57,841 bases of DNA from Nocardiopsis suaedae (GCF_027706745.1 NZ_JAQFWP010000045.1:1-57841), one strand, 5' to 3'. Counted from the first letter of the stretch, positions 33,690-41,560 are shown. Made by a program: numbers and translations. The notes: generated by a model not told the origin, from the letters alone.

Positions 33690-33874
33690 CCCACGCTAGA
33701 AAGGAGGTGGTCCTGAAGATGATTTCTCTTAGGACTTGCGAGGTGGCCGCCCGCTAGGGCGTCCGTTGGCGCGGATCGCCACTGGCGAATCCAAAGCGGA
33801 CCACCGAGGCCCCTGGGAGGCCGGACTTTGTCCAGCCGGCCCCGCCGCGAGGCGGAGGAACCCCGGGGGCCTTC
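33690..33874 (+). ncRNA. Candidate structured RNA with embedded 12-codon ORF
   Basis: A 16-nt element AGAAAGGAGGTGGTCC (33698-33713) pairs with the whole 16S rRNA 3' tail (15 Watson-Crick pairs and one G-U). After the 12-codon ORF come nested helices: GTCCG/CGGAC (33761-33765 with 33797-33801) closing GGAT-CGCC/GGCG-ATCC (33773-33792); GGCCCC/GGGGCC (33808-33813 with 33866-33871) closing GGCC-GGAC/GTCC-GGCC (33819-33841) and CCGCC-GCGA-GGCGG (33842-33855, a GNRA tetraloop). The stretch is not part of any long gene. No RNA family is recognised. Confidence 0.55.
33719..33757 (+). CDS. 12-codon ORF MISLRTCEVAAR with extended Shine-Dalgarno
   Basis: ATG at 33719 follows GGAGG by 11 nt and ends at TAG 33755-33757. 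The first six codons (ATG ATT TCT CTT AGG ACT) are AT-rich and mostly rare in this genome, which suggests selection on the RNA itself. GTCCT before the ATG can pair with AGGAC inside the ORF (33710-33714 with 33731-33735), which would hide the start codon. It may be a leader peptide or a translation-dependent switch; no downstream target gene on this strand is closer than 34637. Product unknown. Confidence 0.5.
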   Translation: MISLRTCEVAAR

Positions 33875-33900
33875 TCGCGTCCCCTGAACGGCGCGGACCC

Positions 33901-34449
33901 TCAGTCCTCGCCGCCGCCCGCCTTCTTGAGCTGGGCGGACATGTACGAGCGCAGCTCGTGGCCCTGGGCGGCCATGTCCCACGCGTAGCCGAGGATCTCC
34001 CGGTCGTCCCCGAACAGCCCGTAGAGCCGGTGCCCCGCGGTGACCTCCAGGCCGGTCTCGGTGCGCAGCACCGCGTCGGTGGACATCTCCACCCGGTTGG
34101 CGAACACGTTGCCCAGGTAGACCTCGTTGAAGCCCTCCGGGTGCGCGATCAGCGCCTCCACGTGGACCGGCGGCACGTCCTCGCCCGCGCCCTCGGGGCG
34201 CTCGGTGCCCGGCGGGCGCACCCGCCAGTAGCCGCTCTCGGAGGTGACGTACTCGCCGAGCGTGCCGTCCCGGTTCATCCGCCAGGCCTGCGCGCTGTAG
34301 GCCAGGAACGGGCCGCCCTCGTAGGAGAACTCGACCCGCTGGCCGAACTGGAACTCCTCGGTGCCCTCGTAGCCTGCGACGCCCACGCCCTCCCAGCGGC
34401 CGATCAGGAAGGACAGCTTTTCGAGATCGGGGTGTAGATCCGGCTGCAT
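33901..34449 (-). CDS. Nitrobindin-like haem-binding beta-barrel protein (THAP4/FABP-like)
   Basis: This 182-residue protein matches bacterial nitrobindins, ten-stranded beta-barrels that bind ferric haem and react with NO or peroxynitrite. Family landmarks are LSFLIGRWEGVGVAGY near the N-terminus, RVEFSYEGGPFLAYSAQAW, SGYWRVRP and a C-terminal AWDMAAQGHELRSYMSAQL. It is cytoplasmic. The ATG at 34449 has TACCCT 8 nt upstream. Confidence 0.85.
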   Translation of the reverse strand: MQPDLHPDLEKLSFLIGRWEGVGVAGYEGTEEFQFGQRVEFSYEGGPFLAYSAQAWRMNRDGTLGEYVTSESGYWRVRPPGTERPEGAGEDVPPVHVEALIAHPEGFNEVYLGNVFANRVEMSTDAVLRTETGLEVTAGHRLYGLFGDDREILGYAWDMAAQGHELRSYMSAQLKKAGGGED

Positions 34450-34457
34450 AATGTCCG

Positions 34458-34463
34458 AGGGTA
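34458..34463 (-). promoter_or_regulatory. -10 box TACCCT, leaderless-type, for nitrobindin
   Basis: TACCCT on the minus strand ends 8 nt before the ATG at 34449. Confidence 0.6.
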
Positions 34464-34636
34464 GCGGCGCCGGAACGGTGCCCCGGTCACCTCTGGCCCG
34501 GGCGCGCCCCTCCCGCGGCGCCGGGGGAGGGCTATGGGCCGCCCCACAGCGGCTCCCGGGGCGCGGCCGCGCCCGGAGCTGGTAAAGAAGAGGGGCACGA
34601 CAGCGGGACGACGAGCGGGGGACGGGGACCTAGACG

Positions 34637-35407
34637 ATGGTGGTGATCGGGGCGGTCCTCATCGCCGCCGCAGCGGTTCTGGCCGTCCTGGCGGCGCGGG
34701 CCGTGCGCCGGTACGCGGCCCAACGGGGGATCGAGCGGGTCCGGCCGCGCGCACTGGCGGCGATGCGGGGCGAGGACGTGACCCTCACCGGGACGGCGGC
34801 GGCCGGCCCGGACGGGGCCGCCGAATCGCGGCTGGCCCGGCTGCCCTGCGTCTGGCACGGGCACGGTGTGCTGCGGCACTACTGGCCGGTGGAGTCCGAG
34901 GCGGAGGGCGGCGAGCGCGACCGCCGCGCCGACTCCATCGCCGAATACACCTCCGAGGAGCCGTTCGCCCTTCTCGCCCCGGGCGAGAAGGGCGCGGCGG
35001 CGCCGGTGCTGGTGGACCCCGCCGACGCCGAGGTCATCGGCGCGGACCTGGCGCTGCAGCGGGTGGTCGGCCGCCCGGAGAAGGGCGTCAAGGCGCCCGC
35101 GGACGACCTGCTGCCCCGGGTCAAGGGGCGCATCTGGGGGCTGTTCCGCGGCGAGACCATCGAATTCGAGTACCGCGAATGGGTGCTGCGGCCGGGCGAC
35201 CCGGTGGCGGTGTCCGGCCGGGTGGAGCTGCGCGGCGGCCGGCCCGTGGTCGCCGCGCCTCCGGACGGGCGGGTGCGCATCGAGCGGCTGGGCACGGCGC
35301 CCGGCGGCCCAGGGGCCGCGCGGAGCCGCCGCCAGGCGCTGCTGTTCGGCGGCGGCACCCTCGCCTCGGCCTGCGCCGGACTGCTCATGGTCCTCGGCGC
35401 GGTCTGA
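34637..35407 (+). CDS. GIDE-domain membrane protein, paralogue 2
   Basis: This 256-residue protein has the same layout and length as the protein at 31142-31912: a transmembrane helix at residues about 2-24, a soluble domain with RLPCVWHGHGVLRHYWPVE and EYREWVLRPGDPVAVSGRV, and a C-terminal helix (about 232-254). The shared PCVW...H.Y and YREWxxxPG motifs place both in the GIDE group. No RING finger follows. Function in bacteria is unknown. GGGGAC about 8 nt before the ATG is a weak ribosome site. An inverted-repeat element begins 13 nt after its stop. Confidence 0.7.
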   Translation: MVVIGAVLIAAAAVLAVLAARAVRRYAAQRGIERVRPRALAAMRGEDVTLTGTAAAGPDGAAESRLARLPCVWHGHGVLRHYWPVESEAEGGERDRRADSIAEYTSEEPFALLAPGEKGAAAPVLVDPADAEVIGADLALQRVVGRPEKGVKAPADDLLPRVKGRIWGLFRGETIEFEYREWVLRPGDPVAVSGRVELRGGRPVVAAPPDGRVRIERLGTAPGGPGAARSRRQALLFGGGTLASACAGLLMVLGAV

Positions 35408-35419
35408 CGGACCCGGGCA

Positions 35420-35585
35420 CTAGGGGGTGTTGTGCGGATCACGACCTACTGCGCGACGCCCGGGCACGCCCCTCGCTGCGTCCTCATCGGTCGACAGCGC
35501 ACCCAGGCTGACTCCCTCTTCGTCCTTGCGATGAACGCACCTGGACGCCGCTCGCTACGGCCATGATCCGCACAACACCCCCTAG
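35420..35585. mobile_element. 166-bp MITE-like element 1 (22-bp perfect terminal inverted repeats)
   Basis: Both ends read CTAGGGGGTGTTGTG inward and are perfect inverted repeats for 22 bp. CTAG/TA at both ends fits the target duplication of IS630- or IS5-type elements. No ORF is inside. The core resembles that of the element at 36793-36958 (shared blocks such as GCTGCG, ACCAGG/ACCCAGG, CGTC-TTGCGA and CCGCTCGCT). The right-end CTAG forms the TAG of the next gene's -10 box. Confidence 0.75.
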
Positions 35586-35588
35586 GGT
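35583..35588 (+). promoter_or_regulatory. -10 box TAGGGT, leaderless-type, at the element 1 edge
   Basis: TAGGGT ends 7 nt before the ATG at 35596. Its TAG belongs to the terminal CTAG of element 1. Confidence 0.6.
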
Positions 35589-35595
35589 GGCCCCC

Positions 35596-35958
35596 ATGAC
35601 GCGGACGATGGTGATCAAGGTCACGGCGGGCGACGAGGCCCCCGAGCGGTGCAATCAGGGGTTCACGGTGGCCGCGGCGGCGGCCGCGGCGGGGGCGCGG
35701 GTGTCGCTCTGGCTGACCGGGGAGGCCGCCTGGTTCGCGGTCCCCGGCCGTGCGGAGGCGTTCGACCTGCCGCACGCCGCCCCGCTGGCCGACCTGCTGG
35801 AGGGCGTACTGGCGGCCGGGACCGTGACCGTGTGCACCCAGTGCGCGGCCCGGCGCGGCCTGGCCGAGGACGACCTGCGCCCGGGGGTGCGCATCGCCGG
35901 GGCCCCCACCTTCGTCGAGGAGGCCCTGGCCGAGGGCGCCCAGGCGCTCGTGTACTGA
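35596..35958 (+). CDS. DsrE-family protein
   Basis: This 120-residue protein has a DsrE/DsrF-like fold (VIKVTAGDEAPERCNQGFTVAAAAAAAGARVSLWLTGEAAW). It contains CTQCAARRG with a Cys pair at about residues 80 and 83. Some DsrE proteins relay sulfur, but this subgroup has no assigned function. It converges with gpmA across a perfect hairpin. Its promoter abuts the 166-bp element. Confidence 0.78.
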   Translation: MTRTMVIKVTAGDEAPERCNQGFTVAAAAAAAGARVSLWLTGEAAWFAVPGRAEAFDLPHAAPLADLLEGVLAAGTVTVCTQCAARRGLAEDDLRPGVRIAGAPTFVEEALAEGAQALVY

Positions 35959-35977
35959 TCCGCCCCCGGAACGACGG

Positions 35978-36004
35978 GGCCCGCCGTGCGGGGCACGGCG
36001 GGCC
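35978..36004. terminator. Bidirectional hairpin between dsrE-like gene and gpmA
   Basis: GGCCCGCCGTGC / GCACGGCGGGCC is a perfect 12-bp stem with loop GGG between convergent genes. Confidence 0.6.
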
Positions 36005-36036
36005 GGGCGGTCCTGGGGCGGGCGCTCCCCGCGGTC

Positions 36037-36783
36037 CTACTTGCTGCCCTGGTTCTTCACGGCCTCGATGGCGTCCTTGGCGGCCTCCGGGTCGAGGTAC
36101 TCGCCGCCCGCCTTGCGCGGGGTGAAGTCGTCGTTCAGCTCGTACACCAGCGGGATGCCGGTGGGGATGTTCAGCCCGGCGATGGCCTCGTCGGAGACCC
36201 CGTCCAGGTGCTTGACCAGCGCCCGCAGCGAGTTGCCGTGCGCCGCCACCAGCACCGTGCCCCCGGCGGCCAGCTCCGGCACGATCGCGTCGTACCAGTA
36301 CGGCAGCATCCGGTCCACCACGTCGGCCAGGCACTCGGTGCGCGGCATCAGCTCCGGCGGGAGGTCGGCGTAGCGCGGGTCGCCGTGCTGGGAGTAGGGA
36401 TCGCCGTCGGCGATCGGCGGCGGAGGCGTGTCGTAGGAGCGGCGCCAGACCATGAACTGCTCTTCGCCGTACTCCTCGCGCGTCTGCGCCTTGTCCTTGC
36501 CCTGGAGGGCCCCGTAGTGGCGCTCGTTCAGCCGCCAGCTCCGCTCCACGGGGAGCCAGTGCAGGTCCGCGGCGTCGAGCGCGATGTTCGCGGTGCGGAT
36601 CGCCCGCTTGAGGACCGAGGTGTGCACCGCCTTCGGACGGATGCCCGCCGCGGCGAGGAGCTCGCCGCCCTTGCGGGCCTCGGCCTCACCGGTCGGGGAA
36701 AGGTCGACGTCCACCCAGCCGGTGAACAGTCCTTCGGCATTCCAGACACTCTCGCCGTGTCGCAGCAGAACCAGCTTGCCCAT
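36037..36783 (-). CDS. gpmA: 2,3-bisphosphoglycerate-dependent phosphoglycerate mutase
   Basis: This 248-residue glycolytic enzyme interconverts 3- and 2-phosphoglycerate. The phosphohistidine is H9 in [10 protein letters not shown]. Other parts are [37 protein letters not shown] and [19 protein letters not shown]. Full family length. The ATG at 36783 has TAGGCT 6 nt upstream, partly inside the end of the second 166-bp element. Confidence 0.96.
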   Translation of the reverse strand: MGKLVLLRHGESVWNAEGLFTGWVDVDLSPTGEAEARKGGELLAAAGIRPKAVHTSVLKRAIRTANIALDAADLHWLPVERSWRLNERHYGALQGKDKAQTREEYGEEQFMVWRRSYDTPPPPIADGDPYSQHGDPRYADLPPELMPRTECLADVVDRMLPYWYDAIVPELAAGGTVLVAAHGNSLRALVKHLDGVSDEAIAGLNIPTGIPLVYELNDDFTPRKAGGEYLDPEAAKDAIEAVKNQGSK

Positions 36784-36789
36784 GCCGCC

Positions 36790-36795
36790 AGCCTA
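36790..36795 (-). promoter_or_regulatory. -10 box TAGGCT, leaderless-type, for gpmA at the element 2 edge
   Basis: TAGGCT ends 6 nt before the gpmA ATG. Its TAG is shared with the terminal CTAG (36793-36796) of element 2. Confidence 0.6.
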
Positions 36796-36958
36796 GGGCA
36801 TGTTTCCCGGACCGTTTTCGGCTCGCGACCACCAGAACGACGCTTGCTGCGCCGGAACGCTCGAACAGCCAACCAGGATGAACTTCGCGCCCCGTCTTGC
36901 GAGCGCCGCCCCGGCTGGCCGCTCGCTGATCGAAGAGCCTCCGGGAAACATGCCCTAG
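36793..36958. mobile_element. 166-bp MITE-like element 2 (19-bp perfect terminal inverted repeats)
   Basis: Both ends read CTAGGGCATGTTTCCCGGA inward. Total length is exactly that of element 1, and the interior shares blocks with it although the terminal repeats have diverged after CTAGGG. No ORF is inside. The left end overlaps the gpmA -10 box; the right-end CTAG supplies the TAG stop codon of the ybjN-like gene on the minus strand. Confidence 0.75.
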
Positions 36959-37560
36959 CGAGTCCCCGGGCCGGTCGGCCCGGTCGGCCCGGCGCCGTTC
37001 ACGGACGTTCCGGCCCCCTCCCCGGCGACCAGGTGCCGGAAGGCCTCCAGGTTCCGGAGGCTGTGCCCGCTCTTGACGCGCCACGCCCACTCCTTGCGGA
37101 TGGAGGTGGCGAAGCCCAGCTCCAGCGCCGTGTTGAAGTTCTCGTCGGAGTAGGTGAGCACGCACCCCAGCAGCCGGTCCACCTCGTCGGGGGTGATCGC
37201 CGACAGCGGCAGGCGCCCGGTGATGTAGACGTCCCCGGCCGCGTCGGCCGAGAACGCCATCCCGTAGGTCTCCTCGTTGCGCTGCAGCAGCCACCGGTAG
37301 AAGCCGTCGGCGTTCTCATCGGGGTGGCGGCAGAAGAACGACTTGACCAGCAGGCTGTGCGCGCCCACGTCCAGCCAGACCAGCGTCTTGAGCTTGCGCA
37401 CGCCGGGCAGCGTGACCAGGAAGGCGCCCGGCCGCGGCCGTTCGTACTCCAGCTCGGCCTCGCGCACCGCGGCGTCCACGGCCTCGGCGGCCGCCGCCCG
37501 GGTTCCCGTCGGGGTGTCCATGCCCTCCATGGTGCCCGCCTCCGCGTGTGCCCCGGTCAT
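36955..37560 (-). CDS. YbjN-domain protein
   Basis: This 201-residue protein has a YbjN-type (tir-chaperone-like) fold with [42 protein letters not shown] (positions about 52-93), [24 protein letters not shown] and [11 protein letters not shown]. In this setting it follows mshA by an ATGA overlap (start ATG 37560, mshA stop TGA 37559-37557), so the two are translationally coupled. The last residues are Gly/Pro/Thr-rich. The stop codon is formed by the end of element 2, so the C-terminus may have been changed by insertion. Role unknown. Confidence 0.82.
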   Translation of the reverse strand: MTGAHAEAGTMEGMDTPTGTRAAAAEAVDAAVREAELEYERPRPGAFLVTLPGVRKLKTLVWLDVGAHSLLVKSFFCRHPDENADGFYRWLLQRNEETYGMAFSADAAGDVYITGRLPLSAITPDEVDRLLGCVLTYSDENFNTALELGFATSIRKEWAWRVKSGHSLRNLEAFRHLVAGEGAGTSVNGAGPTGPTGPGTR

Positions 37561-38897
37561 CCGGCCCACGCCTCGGCCGCGGCGCCCGACCCGGCGGGAC
37601 CCGCGGCCGCCGCGGTGGCACCGGCGGCGGCCGCCCGGTAGCCGCGCAGCAGGCCCTCGGCCGTGGCCGACCAGCTCAGCCCGGCGGCGTGCGCCACCCC
37701 GGCCTCGCCCATCGCGTCGCGCAGCGCCGGGCGCTCGGCCAGCGCCTGCAGCGCCCGCGCGTAGTCCTCGGGGTCGTGGCCGTCGATGAGCACCCCGGAG
37801 GCGCCGTCGGCCACCGCCGTGGGCAGCCCGCCCACCCGGGCCGCCACCACCGGGGTGCCGCAGGCCTGCGACTCCACCGCGACCAGCCCGAAGGACTCCG
37901 AGTAGGAGGGGACCACGGTGGCGGTGGCCGCCCGGTAGTACTCGGCCAGCTCGGGGCGGCCGCGCGGCGGCTCCAGCCGGACCGCGTCGGCGATGCCCAG
38001 GGAGCGGGCCAGGTCGGCCAGGCGGCGCGGCTCGGCGGTGCCGCTCCCGGACAGGCCGCCGACCACCGACACCACCAGGCGGCGGCGCAGCGAGGGGGCG
38101 CGCTCCAGCAGCCGGGCGGCGGCGCGCAGCAGCACGTCGGGGGCCTTGAGCCGCTGCACCCGGCCGACGAACAGCAGCAGCACGGCGTCGGCGGGCAGGC
38201 CCAGCCGCCGCAGGGCGGCGGCGCGGTCCCCGGGGGTGAACACGTCCAGGTCCACGCCGGGCGGCACGACCGCCACCCGGCCCGGGTCGGCGCCGTAGTG
38301 GCCGGCCAGCTGTCCGGCCTCGTCGTGCGTGTTGGCCACGAGCAGGTCGGCGTGGCGGGCGAGCTGGTCCTCGCCGCGCACCCGCACCTCCGGCTCGGGG
38401 GCGTCGCCCTCGGCCAGGGACTGGTTCTTGACCCGGGCCAGGGTGTGCATGGACTGCACCAGCGGCACCCCCCACCGGTGGGCGACGGCCAGCCCGGCGC
38501 GGCCGGAGAGCCAGTAGTGGCCGTGCACCGCGTCGTAGTGGCCCATGTGCTGCCCGGCCTCGGCCCGCAGCACCCCGAAGGTGAACGGGCACAGGTGGCG
38601 GGCCAGGTCGAGCTTGTCGAGGGCGCCGAAGGGCCCGGCGGCCACGTGCCGAACGGCGGCGCCGGGCGCCAGGTGCGCCACGGGCGGCAGGCCGGGCCGG
38701 GTGGCGCGGGTGAACACGTCCACCTGGACGCCGCGCTCGGCCAGCCGCTTGGCGACCTCGACGATGTAGACGTTCATGCCCCCGGCGTCGCCGGTGCCGG
38801 GCTGGTCGAGAGGTGAGGTGTGCATGCTCAGCATGGCCACGCGCATGCGGCCGCCGGTGTCGGCGCGGGCCGGGGCGCCCGGTCTGTCCGGCTCCAC
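37557..38897 (-). CDS. mshA: D-inositol-3-phosphate glycosyltransferase (mycothiol synthesis)
   Basis: This 446-residue GT4 glycosyltransferase transfers GlcNAc from UDP-GlcNAc to 1L-inositol-1-phosphate, the first step of mycothiol synthesis. It shows [20 protein letters not shown] at the N-terminus (nucleotide and acceptor site), [37 protein letters not shown] and the C-terminal [21 protein letters not shown] (donor-binding E-x7-E). I chose GTG 38897, which has GAAGGGGGA about 10 nt upstream; ATG 38921 in the same frame lacks a ribosome site. Low-complexity Ala-rich C-terminus. Confidence 0.92.
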   Translation of the reverse strand: MEPDRPGAPARADTGGRMRVAMLSMHTSPLDQPGTGDAGGMNVYIVEVAKRLAERGVQVDVFTRATRPGLPPVAHLAPGAAVRHVAAGPFGALDKLDLARHLCPFTFGVLRAEAGQHMGHYDAVHGHYWLSGRAGLAVAHRWGVPLVQSMHTLARVKNQSLAEGDAPEPEVRVRGEDQLARHADLLVANTHDEAGQLAGHYGADPGRVAVVPPGVDLDVFTPGDRAAALRRLGLPADAVLLLFVGRVQRLKAPDVLLRAAARLLERAPSLRRRLVVSVVGGLSGSGTAEPRRLADLARSLGIADAVRLEPPRGRPELAEYYRAATATVVPSYSESFGLVAVESQACGTPVVAARVGGLPTAVADGASGVLIDGHDPEDYARALQALAERPALRDAMGEAGVAHAAGLSWSATAEGLLRGYRAAAAGATAAAAGPAGSGAAAEAWAG

Positions 38898-39066
38898 TGT
38901 CCTGTCGTCCCCCTTCTCCATGCGGCACCGGGGCGGTGCCGCGCCCCGCCGGTGCGGGCCCTTCCGCACAACAGGGCGGGCCCGTGCGGTGTTCCCATGA
39001 TGGACAGGGCGCAGGGGCGGGCGGGCACGCGGGGTCGGGGGACGGGCGGTGCGGGGGCCGGAGCGG

Positions 39067-40056
39067 TCAGTTCCCGGACGCGGTGCCGGCGCGGCCCGTC
39101 CAGCCCTCTGTGAGGAAGTCCACGGCCTGCGGGAACGTGGGCGTCCAGGTGTCGTAGGTGTGCCCGCCCTCGGGGAACAGGGTCTCCACCGCCATGCCGT
39201 GCTCCCGGAGGAGCCCGGCGAAGCGCTCGGCCTCGCCGTGGATGCTTCCCTCCTGGAGCGGGGTGCGGTCCTGCCTCCCCTCGACCAGCATGAACCGGAT
39301 GTCGTGCACCTCGGGGTCGTCCAGCAGCCGGTCCGGCGCGTGCTCCTCGGCCCGGTCCCCGAACGTCCCGCTGGGGTCGTCCACCTTGAAGTACCCGGCC
39401 CAGCTCACGGCCTGGGAGTACAGGTCCGGGTGGCGCAGCGGCAGCGCGGCCGCCCCGTAGCCGCCCATGGAGAACCCGCCGATGGCGCGCAGCTCGCGCG
39501 GGCGGCGCCGGTCGCCCTCGACGGCCTCGACCGCCTTGCGCGTCACGAACGTCTCGATCCGGTAGTCGTCGTCGACCGCGTCGCCCCACTCGGTGTCGGC
39601 GCCCCCGACCTCCTGTCCGAAGGGCGCGGCGATGACGAACTCGATCCCGGCGCGGCACATCTGCTCGTCCATCTTCGGGCCGATGCCGGCGTCCTTGAGG
39701 TCGGTGTGGGTGCCGGTGGACCCGTGCAGAAGGTACAGCACCGGCAGGTCGGCGCTGTCGGGGCCGGGAGGGCGGCGCACCCAGATCGGGCGGCCCCCCT
39801 CGGGCGCGGCGGGGTCGGGGACCCGGACGATCTCGTCGGTGCCGGGCTCGTCGCAGACCGCCACCGACCCGGGGCGCGGATGGACGGCCGGCCCCTCCGG
39901 CGCGGGGGCGGGTGCGGCGGCCCCGGCCGCGGTGCGGGCGTCCTGCGCGGGCACCGGGCCGTGCGCGCCCTGCACGGCGGCGAGCGTGGCGGCGGTCGCC
40001 ACCACGAGGGACGAGGCCGCGAGCGCGGTCGCTCTGCGGGACAGCGAGCTGAACAC
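39067..40056 (-). CDS. Secreted esterase (Ag85/EstD-like alpha/beta-hydrolase)
   Basis: This 329-residue protein starts at GTG 40056. It has a signal peptide ([21 protein letters not shown]) and an Ala/Pro linker, then an alpha/beta-hydrolase of the putative esterase family shared with antigen 85. The nucleophile elbow is [11 protein letters not shown], and the catalytic His is in [22 protein letters not shown] holds the oxyanion region. Exact substrate is unknown. TAGGAT ends 7 nt before the GTG, so the mRNA is probably leaderless; longer upstream starts would lack a signal peptide at the N-terminus. Confidence 0.82.
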   Translation of the reverse strand: MFSSLSRRATALAASSLVVATAATLAAVQGAHGPVPAQDARTAAGAAAPAPAPEGPAVHPRPGSVAVCDEPGTDEIVRVPDPAAPEGGRPIWVRRPPGPDSADLPVLYLLHGSTGTHTDLKDAGIGPKMDEQMCRAGIEFVIAAPFGQEVGGADTEWGDAVDDDYRIETFVTRKAVEAVEGDRRRPRELRAIGGFSMGGYGAAALPLRHPDLYSQAVSWAGYFKVDDPSGTFGDRAEEHAPDRLLDDPEVHDIRFMLVEGRQDRTPLQEGSIHGEAERFAGLLREHGMAVETLFPEGGHTYDTWTPTFPQAVDFLTEGWTGRAGTASGN

Positions 40057-40063
40057 AACCGCG

Positions 40064-40069
40064 ATCCTA
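40064..40069 (-). promoter_or_regulatory. -10 box TAGGAT, leaderless-type, for the secreted esterase
   Basis: TAGGAT ends 7 nt before GTG 40056 and supports that start over upstream codons. Confidence 0.65.
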
Positions 40070-40223
40070 GGGCCCACACGGCGGCGCGCGGGCAGGGCGC
40101 GGCAAGGTGCGGGCGAAATGTCGGTACATGTGATGACCGGCGATCCGGTGGGCGGCGGCCCGCCGGCGTCCGCCATCCCCGGGGCCGCAGGGTGAGACGT
40201 GCCTGACCGGGGGGTGCCACGCG

Positions 40224-40247
40224 GGGTAGTACTACCCGCCGTAGACT
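40224..40247 (+). promoter_or_regulatory. BlaI-type operator and -10 box of the blaI-like operon
   Basis: GGGTAGTACTACCC (40224-40237) is a perfect 14-bp palindrome with the GTA/TAC core typical of BlaI/MecI sites. TAGACT (40242-40247) follows and ends 7 nt before the ATG at 40255. A bound dimer would cover the core promoter, so autorepression is expected. Confidence 0.75.
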
Positions 40248-40254
40248 CATTCGT

Positions 40255-40617
40255 ATGAATCGGCTCGGCGACCTTGAACGCGCGGTTATGGAGGTACTGT
40301 GGCAGCGGAGCGAACCCATGACGGTACGCGATGTGGGGCGTGCTCTGGCTGAACGGGACCTGGCCCACACGACCGTCATGACGGTCCTGGACCGCCTGGC
40401 GAAGAAGGGGGTCGTGGACCGCGCCCGGGAGGGCCGCGCGTGGCGGTACCGCCCGGCGGCCAGCCGGGAGGACTACGTCTCGGAGCTGATGTTCGACGCG
40501 CTCGGGCAGACCGGGGACCGCGACGCGGCGCTCGCCGCCTTCGTGCGCTCGATGAGCGACGCGGAGGCCGAGGCCCTCCGCCGCGCACTCGAGGGAAACG
40601 ACGAGCAGAGGACGTAG
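40255..40617 (+). CDS. BlaI/MecI/CopY-family repressor
   Basis: This 120-residue winged-helix repressor begins RLGDLERAVMEVLWQRSEPMTVRDVGRAL (positions 2-30) and has the recognition helix in LAHTTVMTVLDRLAKKGVVDRAREGRAWRY. The C-terminal dimer helix carries the cleavable region expected when an M56 peptidase acts on it. It is followed 4 nt later by such a peptidase gene, forming a BlaI-BlaR1-like pair. No beta-lactamase or copper gene is adjacent, so its regulon is unknown. Confidence 0.9.
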   Translation: MNRLGDLERAVMEVLWQRSEPMTVRDVGRALAERDLAHTTVMTVLDRLAKKGVVDRAREGRAWRYRPAASREDYVSELMFDALGQTGDRDAALAAFVRSMSDAEAEALRRALEGNDEQRT

Positions 40618-40621
40618 CCCG

Positions 40622-41560
40622 ATGGTCAGTGCCGCACTCCTCTCCGCGATCGCGGTCGGCTGCTTCGCAGCCGCGGCACGACTCCGGCGGGCCCAGTGGC
40701 CCTTCCGCGGCCCCTACGTCGCGGTCATCGCCTGGCAGGCGCTCGGCCTGGCCTGGGGCGTGTCCACCATCGGCGCGCTGCTCGCGTTCGGCCTGGCCCC
40801 CTACGGGCGGGGCGTCATCGGCGGGCTCGGGGCCCTGGCCGCCGACGCCGCCGCGCACGGGCTGTCCCTGGCGGCCACCGCCGCCAGCCCCTTCGGTCCG
40901 GCCCAGGTCGCGGCCATCCTGCTGGCCTTCGGGCTGACCCTGCTGCTCTTCTGCTGCCTGGTGGCCTCGTTCGTGCAGGTCGTGCGGACCCGCCGCCGCC
41001 ACCGGGCGCTGCTGCACCTGGTGGGCCGGGACGACCCCGGCGTGCCCGGCGCGCGCATCCTGGACCACCCCGCGGCCGCCGCCTACTGCCTGCCCGGCGT
41101 GCTGCGCTCGGAGGTGGTGATCAGCGCCGGGGCCCTGGAGGTGCTCGACTCCGAGGAGCTGGCCGCGGTCATCGCCCACGAGCACGCGCACCTGCGCCAG
41201 CGCCACGACCTGGTGCTGCTGCCCTTCTCCTCGCTCAAGCGCGCCTTCCCCCGGCTGGGGACGATGCGCGAGTACTACCGCACCGTCTCGCTGCTGATCG
41301 AGATGTGCGCCGACGACCAGGCCCGCCGCGAGCGCTCCGCCCGCGAGCTGGCCACCGCGCTGATGCGGTTCGGCGAGCGCGGCGCCACCGCCCCCGCCGG
41401 GGCGCTGGCCGCCACCGCCGACCACACCGACGTGCTCGCCCGGGTGCGCCGCCTGCTCCAGCCGGGCCGGGGGCTCAGCCGCGCGCAGAGCGCCGCCGTG
41501 CTCGGCTCGGCCGCGCTGCTGATGGCCACCACGGTGTCCCTGTGGCACCTGCCCATGTGA
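40622..41560 (+). CDS. M56-family membrane metallopeptidase (BlaR1-like, no sensor domain)
   Basis: This 312-residue protein has about four transmembrane segments and the zinc motif HEHAH (H186-E187...H190) in VIAHEHAHLRQRHD on a cytoplasmic loop. It lacks the extracellular penicillin-binding sensor of BlaR1. In this family signal-activated proteolysis removes the paired BlaI repressor. It is co-transcribed with the blaI-like gene (4-nt gap). Confidence 0.88.
   Translation: MVSAALLSAIAVGCFAAAARLRRAQWPFRGPYVAVIAWQALGLAWGVSTIGALLAFGLAPYGRGVIGGLGALAADAAAHGLSLAATAASPFGPAQVAAILLAFGLTLLLFCCLVASFVQVVRTRRRHRALLHLVGRDDPGVPGARILDHPAAAAYCLPGVLRSEVVISAGALEVLDSEELAAVIAHEHAHLRQRHDLVLLPFSSLKRAFPRLGTMREYYRTVSLLIEMCADDQARRERSARELATALMRFGERGATAPAGALAATADHTDVLARVRRLLQPGRGLSRAQSAAVLGSAALLMATTVSLWHLPM

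Noticed and set aside
33736-34437. 233-residue plus-strand frame through the structured-RNA locus and nitrobindin
   Set aside because: It is antisense to nitrobindin, has no ribosome site, and its start lies inside the 12-codon ORF. It is explained by high GC.
35420-35585. Element 1 as a simple bidirectional terminator
   Set aside because: The perfect arms are 122 bp apart and a twin of identical length exists at 36793-36958, which fits a mobile element better than a terminator.
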